In this document: positions 21,683 to 32,254 of the stretch, piece after piece
Layout: each line of letters begins with the position of its first letter
Numbering within the stretch: the first letter of the stretch is position 1
DNA from: Saitoella complicata NRRL Y-17804
Lineage: Eukaryota > Ascomycota > Saitoellomycetes > Saitoellales > Saitoellaceae
Assembly: GCF_001661265.1 (NCBI RefSeq)
Contig: NW_017566996.1
Location: 186,001-250,000 of the forward strand
Reading direction: 5' to 3'
DNA: 64,000 bases
The notes under the pieces: model-generated
The model's input: only the letters and a program-made list of their open reading frames with translations
What the model was told of the DNA's origin: nothing
Databases searched by the model: none
Position numbers and translations under genes: made by a program

Positions 21683-23230
21683 ATGGCTCCCTCAACCGAA
21701 TCCCTCCAATCCCTGATCCTCACAACCCTCGACACCGACTCCTCCATCCCGGATACCCTCTCCCTCACCTCCCCCGATGGCACCACCCTCGAGCAGCTTC
21801 AGATCCAGGGTGCGCTCAACTCCCTCGCCGCGCGCGAGATGTTGACCTACAAAAACATTACCCGTGATACATGGGTCCTCACACCCGAGGCAGAAGGCCT
21901 TCTCGCGGAGGGAAGTTACGAGGCGAGGGTTTTTGAGGTTGTTAGGGCTGCGTTGGAGGGGTTGACGATTCAGGATTTGCAGGCGAAGGTGGGGAAGGAG
22001 GTTGCGGGTTTGGGACAGAAAGCTGCGTTCAGGAATAAGTGGATCAAGCAGGATAATGGAAAGTTGGTCAAGTGTGTTGATGAGGTTGAGGATGTGACGC
22101 AGGCGCAATTGAAGGAGGTTAAGGAGACTGGAAACTTGAAGAACGCGAAAGTTTTGGCGGATTTGAAGAAGAGGAAGTTGGTTGCGTTGCAAAAGTCTCT
22201 GTCGTTCAGCGTGGAGAAGGGTCCCAAATTCTCCACCACCATCCAAAAACTCGAAACCGATCTTACTGCGGAGATGATCGCATCGGGTTCGTGGCGCAAA
22301 ACAGAGTTCAAGAAATACAACTTCAACGCACAGGGTGTCCCACCCGCCGGCGGTGCCCTCCACCCTTTGATGAAGGTCCGCGAGGAGTTCAGGAATATCT
22401 TCTTCGAGATGGGATTCCAAGAAATGCCAACCAACAAATTCGTCGAATCCTCCTTCTGGAACTTCGACGCCCTCTTCGTTCCTCAACAACACCCCGCCCG
22501 CGACATGCAAGACACTTTCTTCATCAAGGACCCACAAGGCGCCGGGTTGCCTGACGACAAAGAGTACGTCCAGCGTGTTGCAGACGTCCACGAGAAGGGC
22601 GGCTTTGGGTCCATTGGGTACAGATATCCGTACAAGGAGGAGGAGACAGAGAAACTGGTCCTGAGAACACACACAACCTCCATCTCCACCAACATCCTCT
22701 ACAAACTTGCCAACGCCCCCGGCGGCTTCAAACCCGCAAAATACTTCTCCATTGACCGCGTGTTCAGAAACGAATCCGTTGACGCTACGCACTTGGCGGA
22801 ATTCCACCAAGTCGAAGGTGTGATCGCTGACTACAACCTCACGCTCGGTGATCTCATCGGCTTCATGGAAACTTTCTTTGCGAAAATGGGCGTCACGAAT
22901 CTCAGGTTCAAAGCCGCTTACAACCCCTACACCGAACCCTCCATGGAAATCTTCTCGTACCACTCTGGTCTCAAACGCTGGGTCGAAATCGGGAATTCCG
23001 GACTTTTCCGTCCTGAGATGTTGGAGCCTATGGGATTGCCAAAAGGCGTGAGAGTCATTGGGTGGGGATTGTCGTTGGAGAGACCGACGATGATTAAGTA
23101 TGGAGTTGATAATATTAGGGAGTTGTTGGGTCATAAGGTCAGTCTTGGGTTTATCGGGAGTAATCCGGCTGTGCGGTTGGACAAGAAGATGGGGAGGGAG
23201 GCGGTTAAGGAGGGGGCTGCGGCTGAGTAA
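21683..23230 (+). CDS. FRS2: Cytosolic phenylalanyl-tRNA synthetase, alpha subunit
   Basis: 515 aa, no intron. The N-terminal half (to about 200) has the winged-helix DNA-binding-like modules typical of eukaryotic/archaeal PheRS alpha. The C-terminal class II catalytic core includes HPLMKVREEFRNIFFEMGFQEM (motif 1), FVPQQHPARDMQDTFF, RVFRNESVDATHLAEFHQVEG (motif 2) and GWGLSLERPTMIKYG (motif 3), including the Phe-pocket segments. It pairs with the beta subunit (not in the window) to charge tRNA-Phe. The length matches the family. The start at 21683 follows a CAAG context. Confidence 0.97.
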   Translation: MAPSTESLQSLILTTLDTDSSIPDTLSLTSPDGTTLEQLQIQGALNSLAAREMLTYKNITRDTWVLTPEAEGLLAEGSYEARVFEVVRAALEGLTIQDLQAKVGKEVAGLGQKAAFRNKWIKQDNGKLVKCVDEVEDVTQAQLKEVKETGNLKNAKVLADLKKRKLVALQKSLSFSVEKGPKFSTTIQKLETDLTAEMIASGSWRKTEFKKYNFNAQGVPPAGGALHPLMKVREEFRNIFFEMGFQEMPTNKFVESSFWNFDALFVPQQHPARDMQDTFFIKDPQGAGLPDDKEYVQRVADVHEKGGFGSIGYRYPYKEEETEKLVLRTHTTSISTNILYKLANAPGGFKPAKYFSIDRVFRNESVDATHLAEFHQVEGVIADYNLTLGDLIGFMETFFAKMGVTNLRFKAAYNPYTEPSMEIFSYHSGLKRWVEIGNSGLFRPEMLEPMGLPKGVRVIGWGLSLERPTMIKYGVDNIRELLGHKVSLGFIGSNPAVRLDKKMGREAVKEGAAAE

Positions 23231-23578
23231 GGGACCAGATAGACGGCTTGTAGATGGACAACTGCAACTCGAATAGCTGATGAATGCTTTCGGCTCGTTT
23301 CTCACGACATTTCCTAATTAAATAAAACATTAACCCAACTTCATCTATCTGGTTGCGTCACCGAAGCTCACGGATCTTTCTGCGCGGCGGAAGCGCAACT
23401 CGATGTCAAACTCACCACCAAACCAAAACCGAATCGCCACCCAAAGATCCTGATATATAAGGTAACGATCCCCTATCCCTCTCCTCCTTTTTCATCTTAC
23501 TCACCTTTGCCACCTACAGAGCTCAATCGCTCCACACATCTACTCTTCTACCACACCACCACAAACCACACTACAAAA
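23231..23578. other. Intergenic, MBF1 promoter
   Basis: No gene. The pyrimidine-rich leader before 23579 suits a highly expressed gene. Confidence 0.45.
23454..23460 (+). promoter_or_regulatory. Candidate TATA box of MBF1
   Basis: TATATAA lies about 120 bp before the ATG at 23579. Confidence 0.45.
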
Positions 23579-24031
23579 ATGCAATCCAACGCCGGCTGGG
23601 ACGACGTCGTCAAGGTTGGCTCCCGCGCTGCCTCAACCCGCACCGCAACCGCTCGTACCTCCTCCGCAATCAACGCAGCCCAACGTGCCGGCACAATCGT
23701 CGGTACCGAGAAAAAATATTCTGGCCCCAACTCCGTCGCCGGAACCGAAGGCCAACGCCTCACCAAGATTGACCGAGAAAACGAGGTAGCACCACCCAAG
23801 ACTATCTCCATGGACCTCGGAAAGACGATCCAGAAGGCACGGATGGATAAGGGGATGAAGCAGAGTGAGTTGGCACAAAAGGTGAATGAGAAGCCGAATG
23901 TGATTAACGATTATGAGGCCGCGAGGGCGGTGCCGAACCAGCAGTTGCTTGGGAAGTTGGAGAGGGCTTTGGGTGTTAAGTTGAGAGGAAAGGATATTGG
24001 ACAGCCTTTGGGTGGGCCCAAGAAGCAGTGA
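23579..24031 (+). CDS. mbf1: Multiprotein bridging factor 1 (MBF1)
   Basis: 150 aa, no intron. A transcriptional co-activator that bridges TBP and bZIP activators and also helps keep frame on collided ribosomes. The N-terminal part (NAGWDDVVKVGSR) is the conserved MBF1 domain. Residues about 85-140 form the helix-turn-helix (cro/C1-type) domain: LGKTIQKARMDKGMKQSELAQ, INDYEAARAVPNQQLLGKLERALGV. The C-terminal KLRGKDIG is also conserved. The start at 23579 is the first Met that gives the family's N-terminus; a longer reading frame upstream lies in the leader. Confidence 0.96.
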   Translation: MQSNAGWDDVVKVGSRAASTRTATARTSSAINAAQRAGTIVGTEKKYSGPNSVAGTEGQRLTKIDRENEVAPPKTISMDLGKTIQKARMDKGMKQSELAQKVNEKPNVINDYEAARAVPNQQLLGKLERALGVKLRGKDIGQPLGGPKKQ

Positions 24032-24387
24032 GCGACACTTGAAACTTGCGGAGCGAAGCGTCATTAAATGAAGCTTGGAGTGCGACGATATCGTGGAGGA
24101 TTGCCGGATCACGGGTTTTGGCGAGGCGATAGTGTATGTTACGAAAAACATGGTCGGAAGGGCACATTATGCATGAAAAGCGAAATAAGTCTTTCTTTCT
24201 TTCTTTTTACATTTTGTGTACGCTATGGCTGGATGGGAATTGAGTCTGTTGCCATCACTTGTTCTTCTCTTCGTTGTGTTGGGTTGGGTTCATCGTGTTG
24301 ACCGCTTGGTCGTCCCACTCAAAGAGATCAACTCCTTATGTATCCTGTCGTCATCTACCCACAATCCACACTCACCCCGCTGTTGAG
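24032..24387. other. Convergent 3' regions, MBF1 and the CDK-like kinase
   Basis: No gene. A T-rich stretch (TCTTTCTTTCTTTC type) at about 24187-24210 probably marks the 3' end region of MBF1. Confidence 0.45.
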
Positions 24388-25782
24388 TCACCGCCTCGAG
24401 CGCTTATCCTCCCTCTCATCCCACTCAAACACATACCCATCATCCCCCCCTCTCCCCCTCTTCTCCCCATTCACATTCCCACCCATCCCTCTCGACACCT
24501 CACCCCTCCCCTCTGGAAACGTCGGCAACATCTCCTCCCTTTGCATCACCGGGTCCTCCCTGAAATATGCACTCCTCAAACACTCGTTAACGCGGTACCT
24601 GTCGCGGGGATTCCACCATAGTAGACCACGGAGGAGACGCCGGGTTTCTTTCGTGTGGGAGGCGAAGAGGTATTCCAATTGACCCTCTGACCGGAGGGAG
24701 GAGGAGGTGCGACCAGAGCGCGTCCAAGCGGGTCCGTGGCCGAGGAGTTGGATGATTAGCTCACGCTGCTCCTTTTCGTCACCTCCCGGCATCAAAGGCC
24801 GCCCCAACAATAATTCGCCAAACACACACCCAACACTCCACATATCAACAGCCTGCCCATACCTCACCCCACCACTTCCCTCCCCCACCCCCTCCGGAAA
24901 AAGCAGTTCAGGCGGCCGATACCATATTGTACACACCGTTGGCGTCATTGGACGTGAGGAGGGGGGTAAGGGGCGTGTGAGTCCGAAATCGGCGATTTTG
25001 AGGGTGCCGGTGGAGGTTAGGAGGAGGTTTTGGGGTTTTAGGTCGCGGTGGAGGAGGGAGTGTTTGTGGAGATGGGAGAGGCCGGAGAGGAGTTGGTGCA
25101 TCAAGCATTTGACTGTGGTCATCGTACTTTGTTAGGGGGGGATGGAAGAATGGGGGAGAGGAATAGGGGGTACCTTCGGAGGGGGTGTATCGCATTTTGT
25201 GGATATCGAGTAGGTTCGCCAGATCTTGCTACACGCACACAAACCGCCAGCAATGCGTCTCGATGCCTCACCTATCCACAACGCTCAAGAACATACCTCG
25301 CAATACTCCATTACCAGCGTGACCTCATCCACATTCTCCGGATCCACGGCGATGTCGTGGACGTTAACGATGTTACGGTGCTTTAGACTGCGCAAGAGGG
25401 AGATCTCGCGGAGGGTTGAGGTGGGGATGCCGTCCCGGGTGTCGGAGATGGTGTGACGGATTTGTTTTAGGGCTATGATTGGGGTGGAGGGGGAGCGAGT
25501 GTCGAGGGCGCGGTAGACGATGCCGTAGGCTGTTCGAAGGTGGGCTCGTTAGTATACGTTCGTAAGGCAGGAAAGGAGGGAGAGATGGAGGCGAGACGTA
25601 CTTCCTTCGCCTACGCGGTTGAGCTTCTTGAAGTGTGCGATGCCGACGCAGGAGCCTGTAGGCCGTTTCCATTGTCAGATCAGATACTCATGACGTGTGA
25701 TGATTGACCTACCGAGGAGACCATTGTCGCCGTAATCCAGGACTTTCCGCTTCCCTGTTACGCTCAGAATGTCGAGCTTCAT
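24388..25782 (-). CDS. Cyclin-dependent kinase of the CDK10/CDK11 type
   Basis: Five exons on the minus strand: 25782-25713, 25655-25602, 25529-25297, 25228-25174 and 25112-24388; all introns GT...AG, 57-72 nt. 378 aa. Joined exons give RVGEGTYGIVYRA (Gly-rich loop), IIALKQIR (Lys), GIPTSTLREISLLRSL (PSTAIRE-like helix, the cyclin-binding signature), MEYCEQDLANLL, LLHRDLKPQNLLL (catalytic loop), ADFGL, VCTIWYRPPELLF (activation segment end) and MWSVGCVFGELLLGRPLMPG. MEYCEQDLANLL and the REISLL helix favour CDK10/CDK11. A Gly/Arg-rich tail of about 40 residues is disordered. Roles of this group are in transcription, splicing and the G2 phase; the exact one is not shown. It shares a 161-bp promoter with the WKF gene. 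Confidence 0.88.
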
Positions 25783-25943
25783 CCTGTCCGTTGACCTTCT
25801 CTGATCTCGTTGGAGGTTACCTTTGACGTTTCGAATCCCAGCGCCGGCGCGTGCCTGTCGCACTTCATTCTTTATACAACTTTATTTTCGTATCGAAGCA
25901 AAATAGTTCGAACAAACAAACACACCTCCATAATCATTCCAGA
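25783..25943. promoter_or_regulatory. Divergent promoter, CDK-like kinase and WKF-domain gene
   Basis: 161 bp between the two start codons (25782 minus, 25944 plus). This tight head-to-head arrangement implies co-regulation. Confidence 0.5.
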
Positions 25944-27092
25944 ATGCCTCCAGCTTGGCAAAAGTTCTTGTCTCTCAAGAAAGATCAATCAAAAGACGGT
26001 GAAGATGCTCCCGCCGCCGGCGCCGAGGGATCAGCTCAGCCGAAGAAATCGGCGTTGAAAAAGACCAGTACCACAGCTCCCCCGAATCTGAGCGAGAAGA
26101 AGAGGAAGAGAGCTGAGGCGTGGAAGGAGGGTAACGTCACGGGTGGTGCTGCGGCCAAGAAGGCTCGTCAAGAAACCACGGACGCCGACGGCGAGGACAA
26201 GAAGGAGGAGAAGAAGCCGGCGGCGTCTGCGGGGACGAAGATTAAGTTTGGGGATAATGAAGCTGAAGCTGAAGTCACAAAGGAGAAGAACTCCACGACG
26301 GAAGACAAGAAAACGAAGAAGCAGAAGAAACAACCCAAGCCCAAGCCTCAGGGAAAGAGCAAAGGCGAAGACAAACCCTCCGACTCCACAACAACCTCCG
26401 CCCTCGACTACCTCACCACCTACACCACCTCCCGCCCAACCTGGAAATTCCGCAAAAACCTCCAAACATTCATCCTGAAACACGCACTCGATCCGATTAT
26501 CCCCGACACGCACATCGCGTACCTTCGGACATACCTCCAGGGGTTGCCGGAGGGGCCGGCGAAGACGAGGTTAAGGGAGGAGGCGAGGGAGGTGATTGAG
26601 GAGACGAAGGGGGAGGATGGGGAGGAGGAGAGGGAGCTTAGGGGGAGGAGGAGGGGGAGGGCGAGGGTCGTGTGTAGGGCTACTGGGGGGGAGGTTGAGG
26701 AGAGTCAGGATGAGGATGAGGCGGAAACTGACGCTGAAAGCGAGGCTGAGGGTCAGAGTGAAAGCGAGGATGGCGCTGAGGACATGAAGGAGGTGGAGGA
26801 GACGAAGGTTGTGTTTGATGATGACGAATCTAGTGAGGAGGAGTTCAAGGACGTCGACGAGGATGAGCCCGTGAAGCCAACCAAGGAGGAAAAGATGTCG
26901 AAGTCCAAGAAAGAGACGAAGGAAAAGAAGGAGAAGAAGGAGAAGTCCAGCAAGAAGGAGAAGAGCGATAAAAAAGAAAAGTCCAAGGACAAGAAAGACA
27001 AGAAAGACAAGAAGGACAAGAAGAGCAAGAAGAAGGATGAGAAGCATGTTTCGAAGGGGGATATGTCTAGGTTTGATTCGGATTCGGAGTAG
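25944..27092 (+). CDS. WKF-domain (C7orf50-like) nucleolar-type protein
   Basis: 382 aa, no intron. Residues about 140-215 form the conserved WKF domain: ALDYLTTYTTSRPTWKFRKN, then LQTFILKHALDP and a helix to REVIEETK. Flanking regions are disordered and highly charged: Lys-rich before (KKRKRAEAWK) and Glu/Asp-rich then Lys-rich after, with a KDKKDKKDKKDKK-type repeat near the end and a terminal SRFDSDSE. This layout is typical of nucleolar ribosome-biogenesis factors; the animal relative C7orf50 is nucleolar. The role is inferred from the family and composition. The start at 25944 was chosen because the frame upstream lies in the promoter. Confidence 0.8.
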   Translation: MPPAWQKFLSLKKDQSKDGEDAPAAGAEGSAQPKKSALKKTSTTAPPNLSEKKRKRAEAWKEGNVTGGAAAKKARQETTDADGEDKKEEKKPAASAGTKIKFGDNEAEAEVTKEKNSTTEDKKTKKQKKQPKPKPQGKSKGEDKPSDSTTTSALDYLTTYTTSRPTWKFRKNLQTFILKHALDPIIPDTHIAYLRTYLQGLPEGPAKTRLREEAREVIEETKGEDGEEERELRGRRRGRARVVCRATGGEVEESQDEDEAETDAESEAEGQSESEDGAEDMKEVEETKVVFDDDESSEEEFKDVDEDEPVKPTKEEKMSKSKKETKEKKEKKEKSSKKEKSDKKEKSKDKKDKKDKKDKKSKKKDEKHVSKGDMSRFDSDSE

Positions 27093-27442
27093 TTGTAGGC
27101 ATAGGAGGAGTATAGGAAGGGTATAGCATAGCAACAATTGGTATTTCATTTGCATCTAGTTTCTTCGAGGATACGGTTTCATTTCTCACATAAAGGCTCC
27201 AGTCAGTGCCGACCCGGCCGCGGTATATGATGCGCGTAGTGAGTCGTTCGTCCCAGATTGGATCAATTATCACTTTGAATGATCCATCTTACTAATCAAG
27301 TCGTTCATGACCGGCCGGGTACTCCCTTCACACGCTGGCAACCTTTGCCGACGCAGCAGGAGCCGCCTTGCACTCGGCGCTCAACGTCACCACCAACCAA
27401 ACCTCCCTTCCAAGTACCCCCAAACCCAGTTCAATCCCAACC
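27093..27442. other. Intergenic, dipeptidase promoter
   Basis: No gene. The reading frame continues upstream of 27443 to 27368 but without an ATG. Confidence 0.45.
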
Positions 27443-28879
27443 ATGACCAACAATCCAATGGACAAATTCTTCGCCGAAGTCGACAAAGCCGTCCCAGCCT
27501 CGATCGACCTCCTCCGCGCTGCGGTCTCCATCCCCTCCATCTCCGCCGACCCCGCCAACCGCCCCGATGTCGTCCGCATGGCCGGTTTCCTAGCCGAGCA
27601 GCTCGAGAACCTCGGATGTTCCACGGTCGAACAGAGGGCGTTGGGTAAACAACCCGATAAGCCCGACCTCGACTTGCCCCCGATCGTGTTGGCACAGTAC
27701 GGAGAAGACGAGGGGAAAAAGACCATTTTGGTGTATGGGCATTATGACGTGCAACCTGCGCTCAAGGATGATGGATGGAATACTGATCCGTTCACGCTCA
27801 CGATTGATGAGGAGACGGGACGCATGTACGGCCGTGGCTCGACCGATGACAAAGGCCCCGTGCTCGGGTGGATCTGTGCGCTCCAAGCATACAAAAAAGC
27901 CGGAATCGAAGTCCCTGTCAACATCAAATTCTGTCTCGAGGGAATGGAGGAATACGGATCCGAAGGCCTCGACGACTTGATTAGGGAGGAGAAAGATAAG
28001 TTCTTCAATGGTGTCGACGCAGTATGTATCTCCGACAACTACTGGCTCGGAACGACAAAGCCTTGTCTAACTTACGGCCTCCGCGGCGTCTCCTACTTCA
28101 ACATCACCATCGCAGGCCCCGCAGCCGATCTCCACTCCGGTGTCTTTGGCGGAACAGTCCACGAACCCCTCACCGATCTCTCCCACATCTTCGCATCCCT
28201 CGTCCTACCCAACGGTACGATCACGATCCCAGGCATCATGGACCAAGTCGCGCCCCTGACCGACTCCGAACGCTCCCTCTACCAAAACCTCACATTCTCC
28301 ATGCACGAGCTCGAGTCCGCGTTGGGATCTCAGACCCAAATCTGCGAAGGGGTGGAAGAGACGCTGATGAGACGCTGGCGATACCCCTCCCTCTCCCTCC
28401 ACGGAATCGAAGGTGCGTTTTCGGCCTCGGGTGCAAAAACGGTCATTCCGGCAAAAGTACAGGGGAAATTCAGTATCCGTACCGTTCCGGATATGGAACC
28501 CGATCACCTGACCAGTCTCGTCAAGAACCACGTCAACGCCGTTTTCGAGGGGTTGGGATCGAAGAATACTTGTAGTGTTACGTGTTTGCATGAGGGTCGC
28601 CCCTGGGTCGCATCACCCGACCACTGGAACTACCGCGCTGCCTCGACGGCTGTGCAATCCGTCTTTGGGGTCTCTCCCGATCTCACACGCGAAGGTGGTT
28701 CTATCCCGGTGACATTGACGTTCGAGCAAGAGTTGGGCGTAAACGTGTTGTTGCTTCCGATGGGGAGGAATGATGATGGTGCGCATAGTGTGAATGAGAA
28801 GTTGGATCGGGGGAATTATGTTGAGGGGATCAAGTTGTTGGGGGCGTATTTGTGGGAGGTTGCACGTGTCGAGACTTGA
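27443..28879 (+). CDS. dug1: Cys-Gly metallodipeptidase, M20 family (Dug1/CNDP2 type)
   Basis: 478 aa, no intron. In yeast Dug1 cleaves Cys-Gly and takes part in glutathione degradation in the cytosol. Metal-binding and catalytic motifs are visible in order: LVYGHYDVQPA (first His and the catalytic Asp), GRGSTDDKGP (bridging Asp), CLEGMEEYGSEGL (catalytic Glu and metal Glu), CISDNYWLG (Asp), the dimerisation insert ADLHSGVFGG, and the final metal His in GAHSVNEKLDR. All expected residues are present, so it should be active. The length matches the family. It converges on the alpha/beta hydrolase-like gene with a 52-bp gap. Confidence 0.95.
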   Translation: MTNNPMDKFFAEVDKAVPASIDLLRAAVSIPSISADPANRPDVVRMAGFLAEQLENLGCSTVEQRALGKQPDKPDLDLPPIVLAQYGEDEGKKTILVYGHYDVQPALKDDGWNTDPFTLTIDEETGRMYGRGSTDDKGPVLGWICALQAYKKAGIEVPVNIKFCLEGMEEYGSEGLDDLIREEKDKFFNGVDAVCISDNYWLGTTKPCLTYGLRGVSYFNITIAGPAADLHSGVFGGTVHEPLTDLSHIFASLVLPNGTITIPGIMDQVAPLTDSERSLYQNLTFSMHELESALGSQTQICEGVEETLMRRWRYPSLSLHGIEGAFSASGAKTVIPAKVQGKFSIRTVPDMEPDHLTSLVKNHVNAVFEGLGSKNTCSVTCLHEGRPWVASPDHWNYRAASTAVQSVFGVSPDLTREGGSIPVTLTFEQELGVNVLLLPMGRNDDGAHSVNEKLDRGNYVEGIKLLGAYLWEVARVET

Positions 28880-28931
28880 GCGTTTGTGTGTATATGAGTT
28901 TTGTATTGCTGTCTGTTCTTCTTGGTGTACG

Positions 28932-30206
28932 TTATGACACCACCTCACCCAACTCAATCTTCCCCAACTTCTTATACTCCCCCCTCCGTAACGCCCCACT
29001 CATACTCCCCAAACCCACCACACCCCCTCCTCCTCCCTCCTGCTCAACCAATCCCTCCCCATAAACATACTCCCTAACCCTACCATGGCCCCTCAGAACA
29101 CCCGCAGCCCACCCCGCCGCTCTTTCGGCTCCGGCTTCACCGTCACCTTGAGCAATTCCCCAGGATGCGGTTGGGTCGAGTGCGATGTCCCACCATCCTG
29201 CGCCTTCGTACGTATCAATCTTGCACTCCCCACCCCGTAAACGCGAAGCGAACCCGAGGACGTCGTCACGGATTACCTCCCTCTCCCCAACGGAGATAAA
29301 TGTGGGTGGGAGGAGTGCGAGATGCGGGTCAGCCGCCAACCGGGGCTCAGATCGATACGAACGCTTCGCATGGGTGGGCATGTTTGCTTTAACGCTGTCC
29401 GCTAGGAACACGGGCGTAAACACATCCGTCGTGGCATTCCTGACATGCGAGGACGAGTCCGAATTTGAAGAGGAGGTTTGATCCATCTGCGCCAAACTCA
29501 GGCTCACCCACGGGCTAAACAACAAGAGTGCGGAGGGGGTTGGGAGGACGTGGTCACGTTCCGGATCACACAGGATGAGAGCGAGGGATGCGGCGAGTGC
29601 ACCACCACTCCCCGCACCGGCGATGATGAGTCGGGTGGGTGGGATACGTGCGGTATGGGAGAGGTAAGCGTACGCCGCTAGCCCCTCCACCAGCTGCGTT
29701 GGGAATTGCGCAGGGCGGGTGGTCGAGGAAGGCGATGCGAGGGAGTATTTTAGGGATAGGATCGCGGTGTTTGGGCCGTGGTGGCGGCGGAGGGAGAGGA
29801 GGAGGGAGGAGAGGTAGGCGTGGTGGGTGAGTTCGTCGCCCACGACCCAGCCGCCTGCGTGGAAGAACAAGATGACTGTCCACTTCTCATCCGAACTCGT
29901 GATGATACTTTCCCAATCCAGTGCAGGATTCAAGCCAAACGCTATCCAACGGCCCTCGAACCCGGGTGCGGAGGTCATCATTTTGGTGTTTTTCTCGACG
30001 AAGGATGGGGAGGGTGGGGACTGGAGGGAGGAGAGGAGTTGTGTTGAGAGTTGTGTGGGGAGTTGGAGGAGGAGTTGGAAGAGGGTTGTTGTGAGGGAGA
30101 GGCGGAGGCGAGCAAGGACGGCGTGGTGGAAGGTTTGGGGGTCGGGGAGGCCCTGGGTGAGGAGGGATTCGAGGCGGTGGAGGAAGGAGGGTGTTGAGAT
30201 GGTCAT
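28932..30206 (-). CDS. Alpha/beta hydrolase-fold protein (HSL-like), possibly inactive
   Basis: 424 aa, single exon. The fold resembles the hormone-sensitive lipase/Say1-type family: WTVILFFHAGGW (116-120, where the family has HGGG/HGGA), AILSLKYSLA, then IIAGAGSGGALAASLAL and LLLFSPWVSLS. The canonical nucleophile motif is GDSAGG; here residues 197-202 read GAGSGG, so the usual Ser position is Gly199 and the only Ser is at 200. The expected Asp region (GEREVIRDDV) is present, but the catalytic His near the end cannot be found: EGAGWWDIAL lies where a His is expected. The protein may be a pseudoenzyme. It lacks a membrane segment except possibly near residues 38-60. Confidence 0.72.
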   Translation of the reverse strand: MTISTPSFLHRLESLLTQGLPDPQTFHHAVLARLRLSLTTTLFQLLLQLPTQLSTQLLSSLQSPPSPSFVEKNTKMMTSAPGFEGRWIAFGLNPALDWESIITSSDEKWTVILFFHAGGWVVGDELTHHAYLSSLLLSLRRHHGPNTAILSLKYSLASPSSTTRPAQFPTQLVEGLAAYAYLSHTARIPPTRLIIAGAGSGGALAASLALILCDPERDHVLPTPSALLLFSPWVSLSLAQMDQTSSSNSDSSSHVRNATTDVFTPVFLADSVKANMPTHAKRSYRSEPRLAADPHLALLPPTFISVGEREVIRDDVLGFASRLRGGECKIDTYEGAGWWDIALDPTASWGIAQGDGEAGAERAAGWAAGVLRGHGRVREYVYGEGLVEQEGGGGGVVGLGSMSGALRRGEYKKLGKIELGEVVS

Positions 30207-30305
30207 TATGATTGACTGCTGACCTCGCGTTGTGTCTGGAGGTAGTATTAGGGACTGACTCGCGTGACGTCACTGCTGCACCAGAACAGTAGTATGGTGC
30301 CTGGG

Positions 30306-32254
30306 CTAAGGCTTCCGCATCACGGTTCCCTCCAACTCCCTCACAATCACCCGCCCCATCTCCTTCACAACTTTTACCGCCATGTCGGCAAACCCACCGC
30401 GGTCAGTGCTTACTTCTTCAAAGCTCTTCTTCCCGAACAGCACCTCATATTGCTCGGCGTATGGAATCGCGGTAGAGCAGACACCTTCGGGAGTCGATGG
30501 GAACGGAACACCCCGCACATGCGATACAAAGAGATCCGCACCCGTTAACATAGCCGGAAAGTGGAGATCCGTTCTGCTCGCAACACCACTCCAGAACCCT
30601 TGTCGCGCAGGCTTTTCGCACACCCGTTTCATCGTCACATTTGTCGCGGGCGCTCTTGGCTCCCTTATGCTCGGGTTCACTTGTCGAAGGTGAGAGGGAA
30701 TGTAGATGTGATGTCCCTCCGTTGTAAACACCCACGGCGCATCTCCCTTATGCAATGGATTCTTCTCGTCGAACATGAGGAATAGGTATTTCCATGTTTC
30801 ACTCAGTGCAAAACTCTCCATCCGATCCTGCCAATTTGCTTCCCTTCCCTTCCCGCCGGCGATGTTGTCCTCCACGCGTTGTAGCCCAGCCCACCCACAC
30901 CTTGTCTTACACCTCCGCTCCAAGTCTCTCATGATCACTTCTCCTACGGAAAGATAATACTCATCTCCCGTCGCCCTCCACAAATGATACGTGGACTCCA
31001 CAAACTCCGGCCGTAACGGATAATGCCCAACCTGAACCTCAACCTCCCTCCGTCTCCAATCCCAACGTTCCGGGATTGCCGCATACCGTCGCAACAGTCC
31101 CCAATACACCAACCACATCTTTTCCGCGGCCTTCACCTCGCCGACGAGGGTTAGCAGGCCCGGGAAGTACGCAGCGAGCGAGTCGATCCAGAAGGTCGCT
31201 ACCCACCCATGCACAACATGAAAATTCTTCCAGACCCATCCGCCACTATCTGCGGAATACAGACGCAGGGCTGCGTACGACTCGTCCCAGACTCGGAGAT
31301 ATGCTTCGTCACCGGTGAGGATGTGTGCTTTAACGGCGTATTCGTAGAAGGAATCAACCCCCGCGCCCAAGCCCGTGATATAACTCCCCCACTCACCCGT
31401 CCAAGCATCGATTTCATTACCCACCACACCCAGTCCTGAGCCTCGGCGTGTTCGGATTCGGCGATCCCAGACTGCGAAGAACGCGCGGCGGGCGACGGAT
31501 TCGAATCGCTCATCGCCGGTTAAGCGGGACAAGAGGGTGAATTCGAGGATGAGCGAGCCGGCGCCTGCGGCGTTGTTTGTCGATCTTTCTTTTTCGGATG
31601 GGTGGAGTGCGAGGCCGTTGCGGAGGTTGATCCGGGGCCAGGGGATTCCGGTTGGTGTTTCGAAGGCGGGGAGGAGGCGTGTGCCGAGGTCGTGCGCGAG
31701 GTGGAGGAGTTCGTTGTTGTACCAATCCAATCCTTGTGCTTCTTGATGTGCCGAGAGTAATCCTCCCAACACTCGAATCGTGACTTCGAAGACTTGCACC
31801 CGCACATCCAGATCGAACCCTTCTTCGCCCAAGGAGTCGAGGACTCCCCTCACCCCTTCCTCAAACCTCGTCCGATTCATCAGCGCCAGCGTCGGTAGCG
31901 AGTCAATCAATGTCAGGGAAAAGCCTCCACAGACGTCGTTTACGCCGAGGTCGTTCGGGTCTCGGAGGTTACGTCCGCGCGGGGAGCATGTTATTGGGTT
32001 GAGTTCGTCGGCGGGAAAGGCATGGGTCATGTACCCATCGAAGCCATGGAAGAAGTCTGATCTTGCTTCGTCACTGTCATGAGAATGTTAGGGATGGAAA
32101 ATCATGAGAGGGTTGATGTGGGGTAGTACCGTAATTGCAGACGCCGCTCCCTCGTCATTCCACGTACCACGTCGCAGTTGAAGCATACGAAGGCGATTAA
32201 TGCCAACAAGAAGAAAGCAACATTCCCATTCTCTTTGCAGTCTCGCAAACGCAT
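30306..32254 (-). CDS. GH47 alpha-mannosidase-like protein of the EDEM/Mnl type
   Basis: Two exons, 32254-32130 and 32073-30306, with a 56-nt intron (GTACTA...GACAG, CTAAC branch), give 630 aa. Exon 1 gives a short cytosolic start and a signal-anchor (NVAFFLLALIAFVCF), then MTRERRLQLR; exon 2 continues DEARSDFFHGFDGYM, the expected EDEM N-terminus. GH47 features: AFPADELNPITC, VNDVCGGFSLTLIDSLPTL, FEVTIRVLGGLLSAH, GLGAGVDSFYEYAVKA, LRPEFVESTYHLWRATGD, and TEGHHIY at the C-terminal end. EDEM proteins trim mannose from misfolded glycoproteins in the ER lumen to mark them for degradation. Start and first exon were found by frame and motif, since the long frame begins only at 32030. Confidence 0.88.

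Noticed and set aside
21692-23305. Antisense open frame of 537 codons opposite PheRS alpha
   Set aside because: It mirrors a clearly identified synthetase, has no family motif of its own, and follows from the scarcity of codons that give antisense stops.
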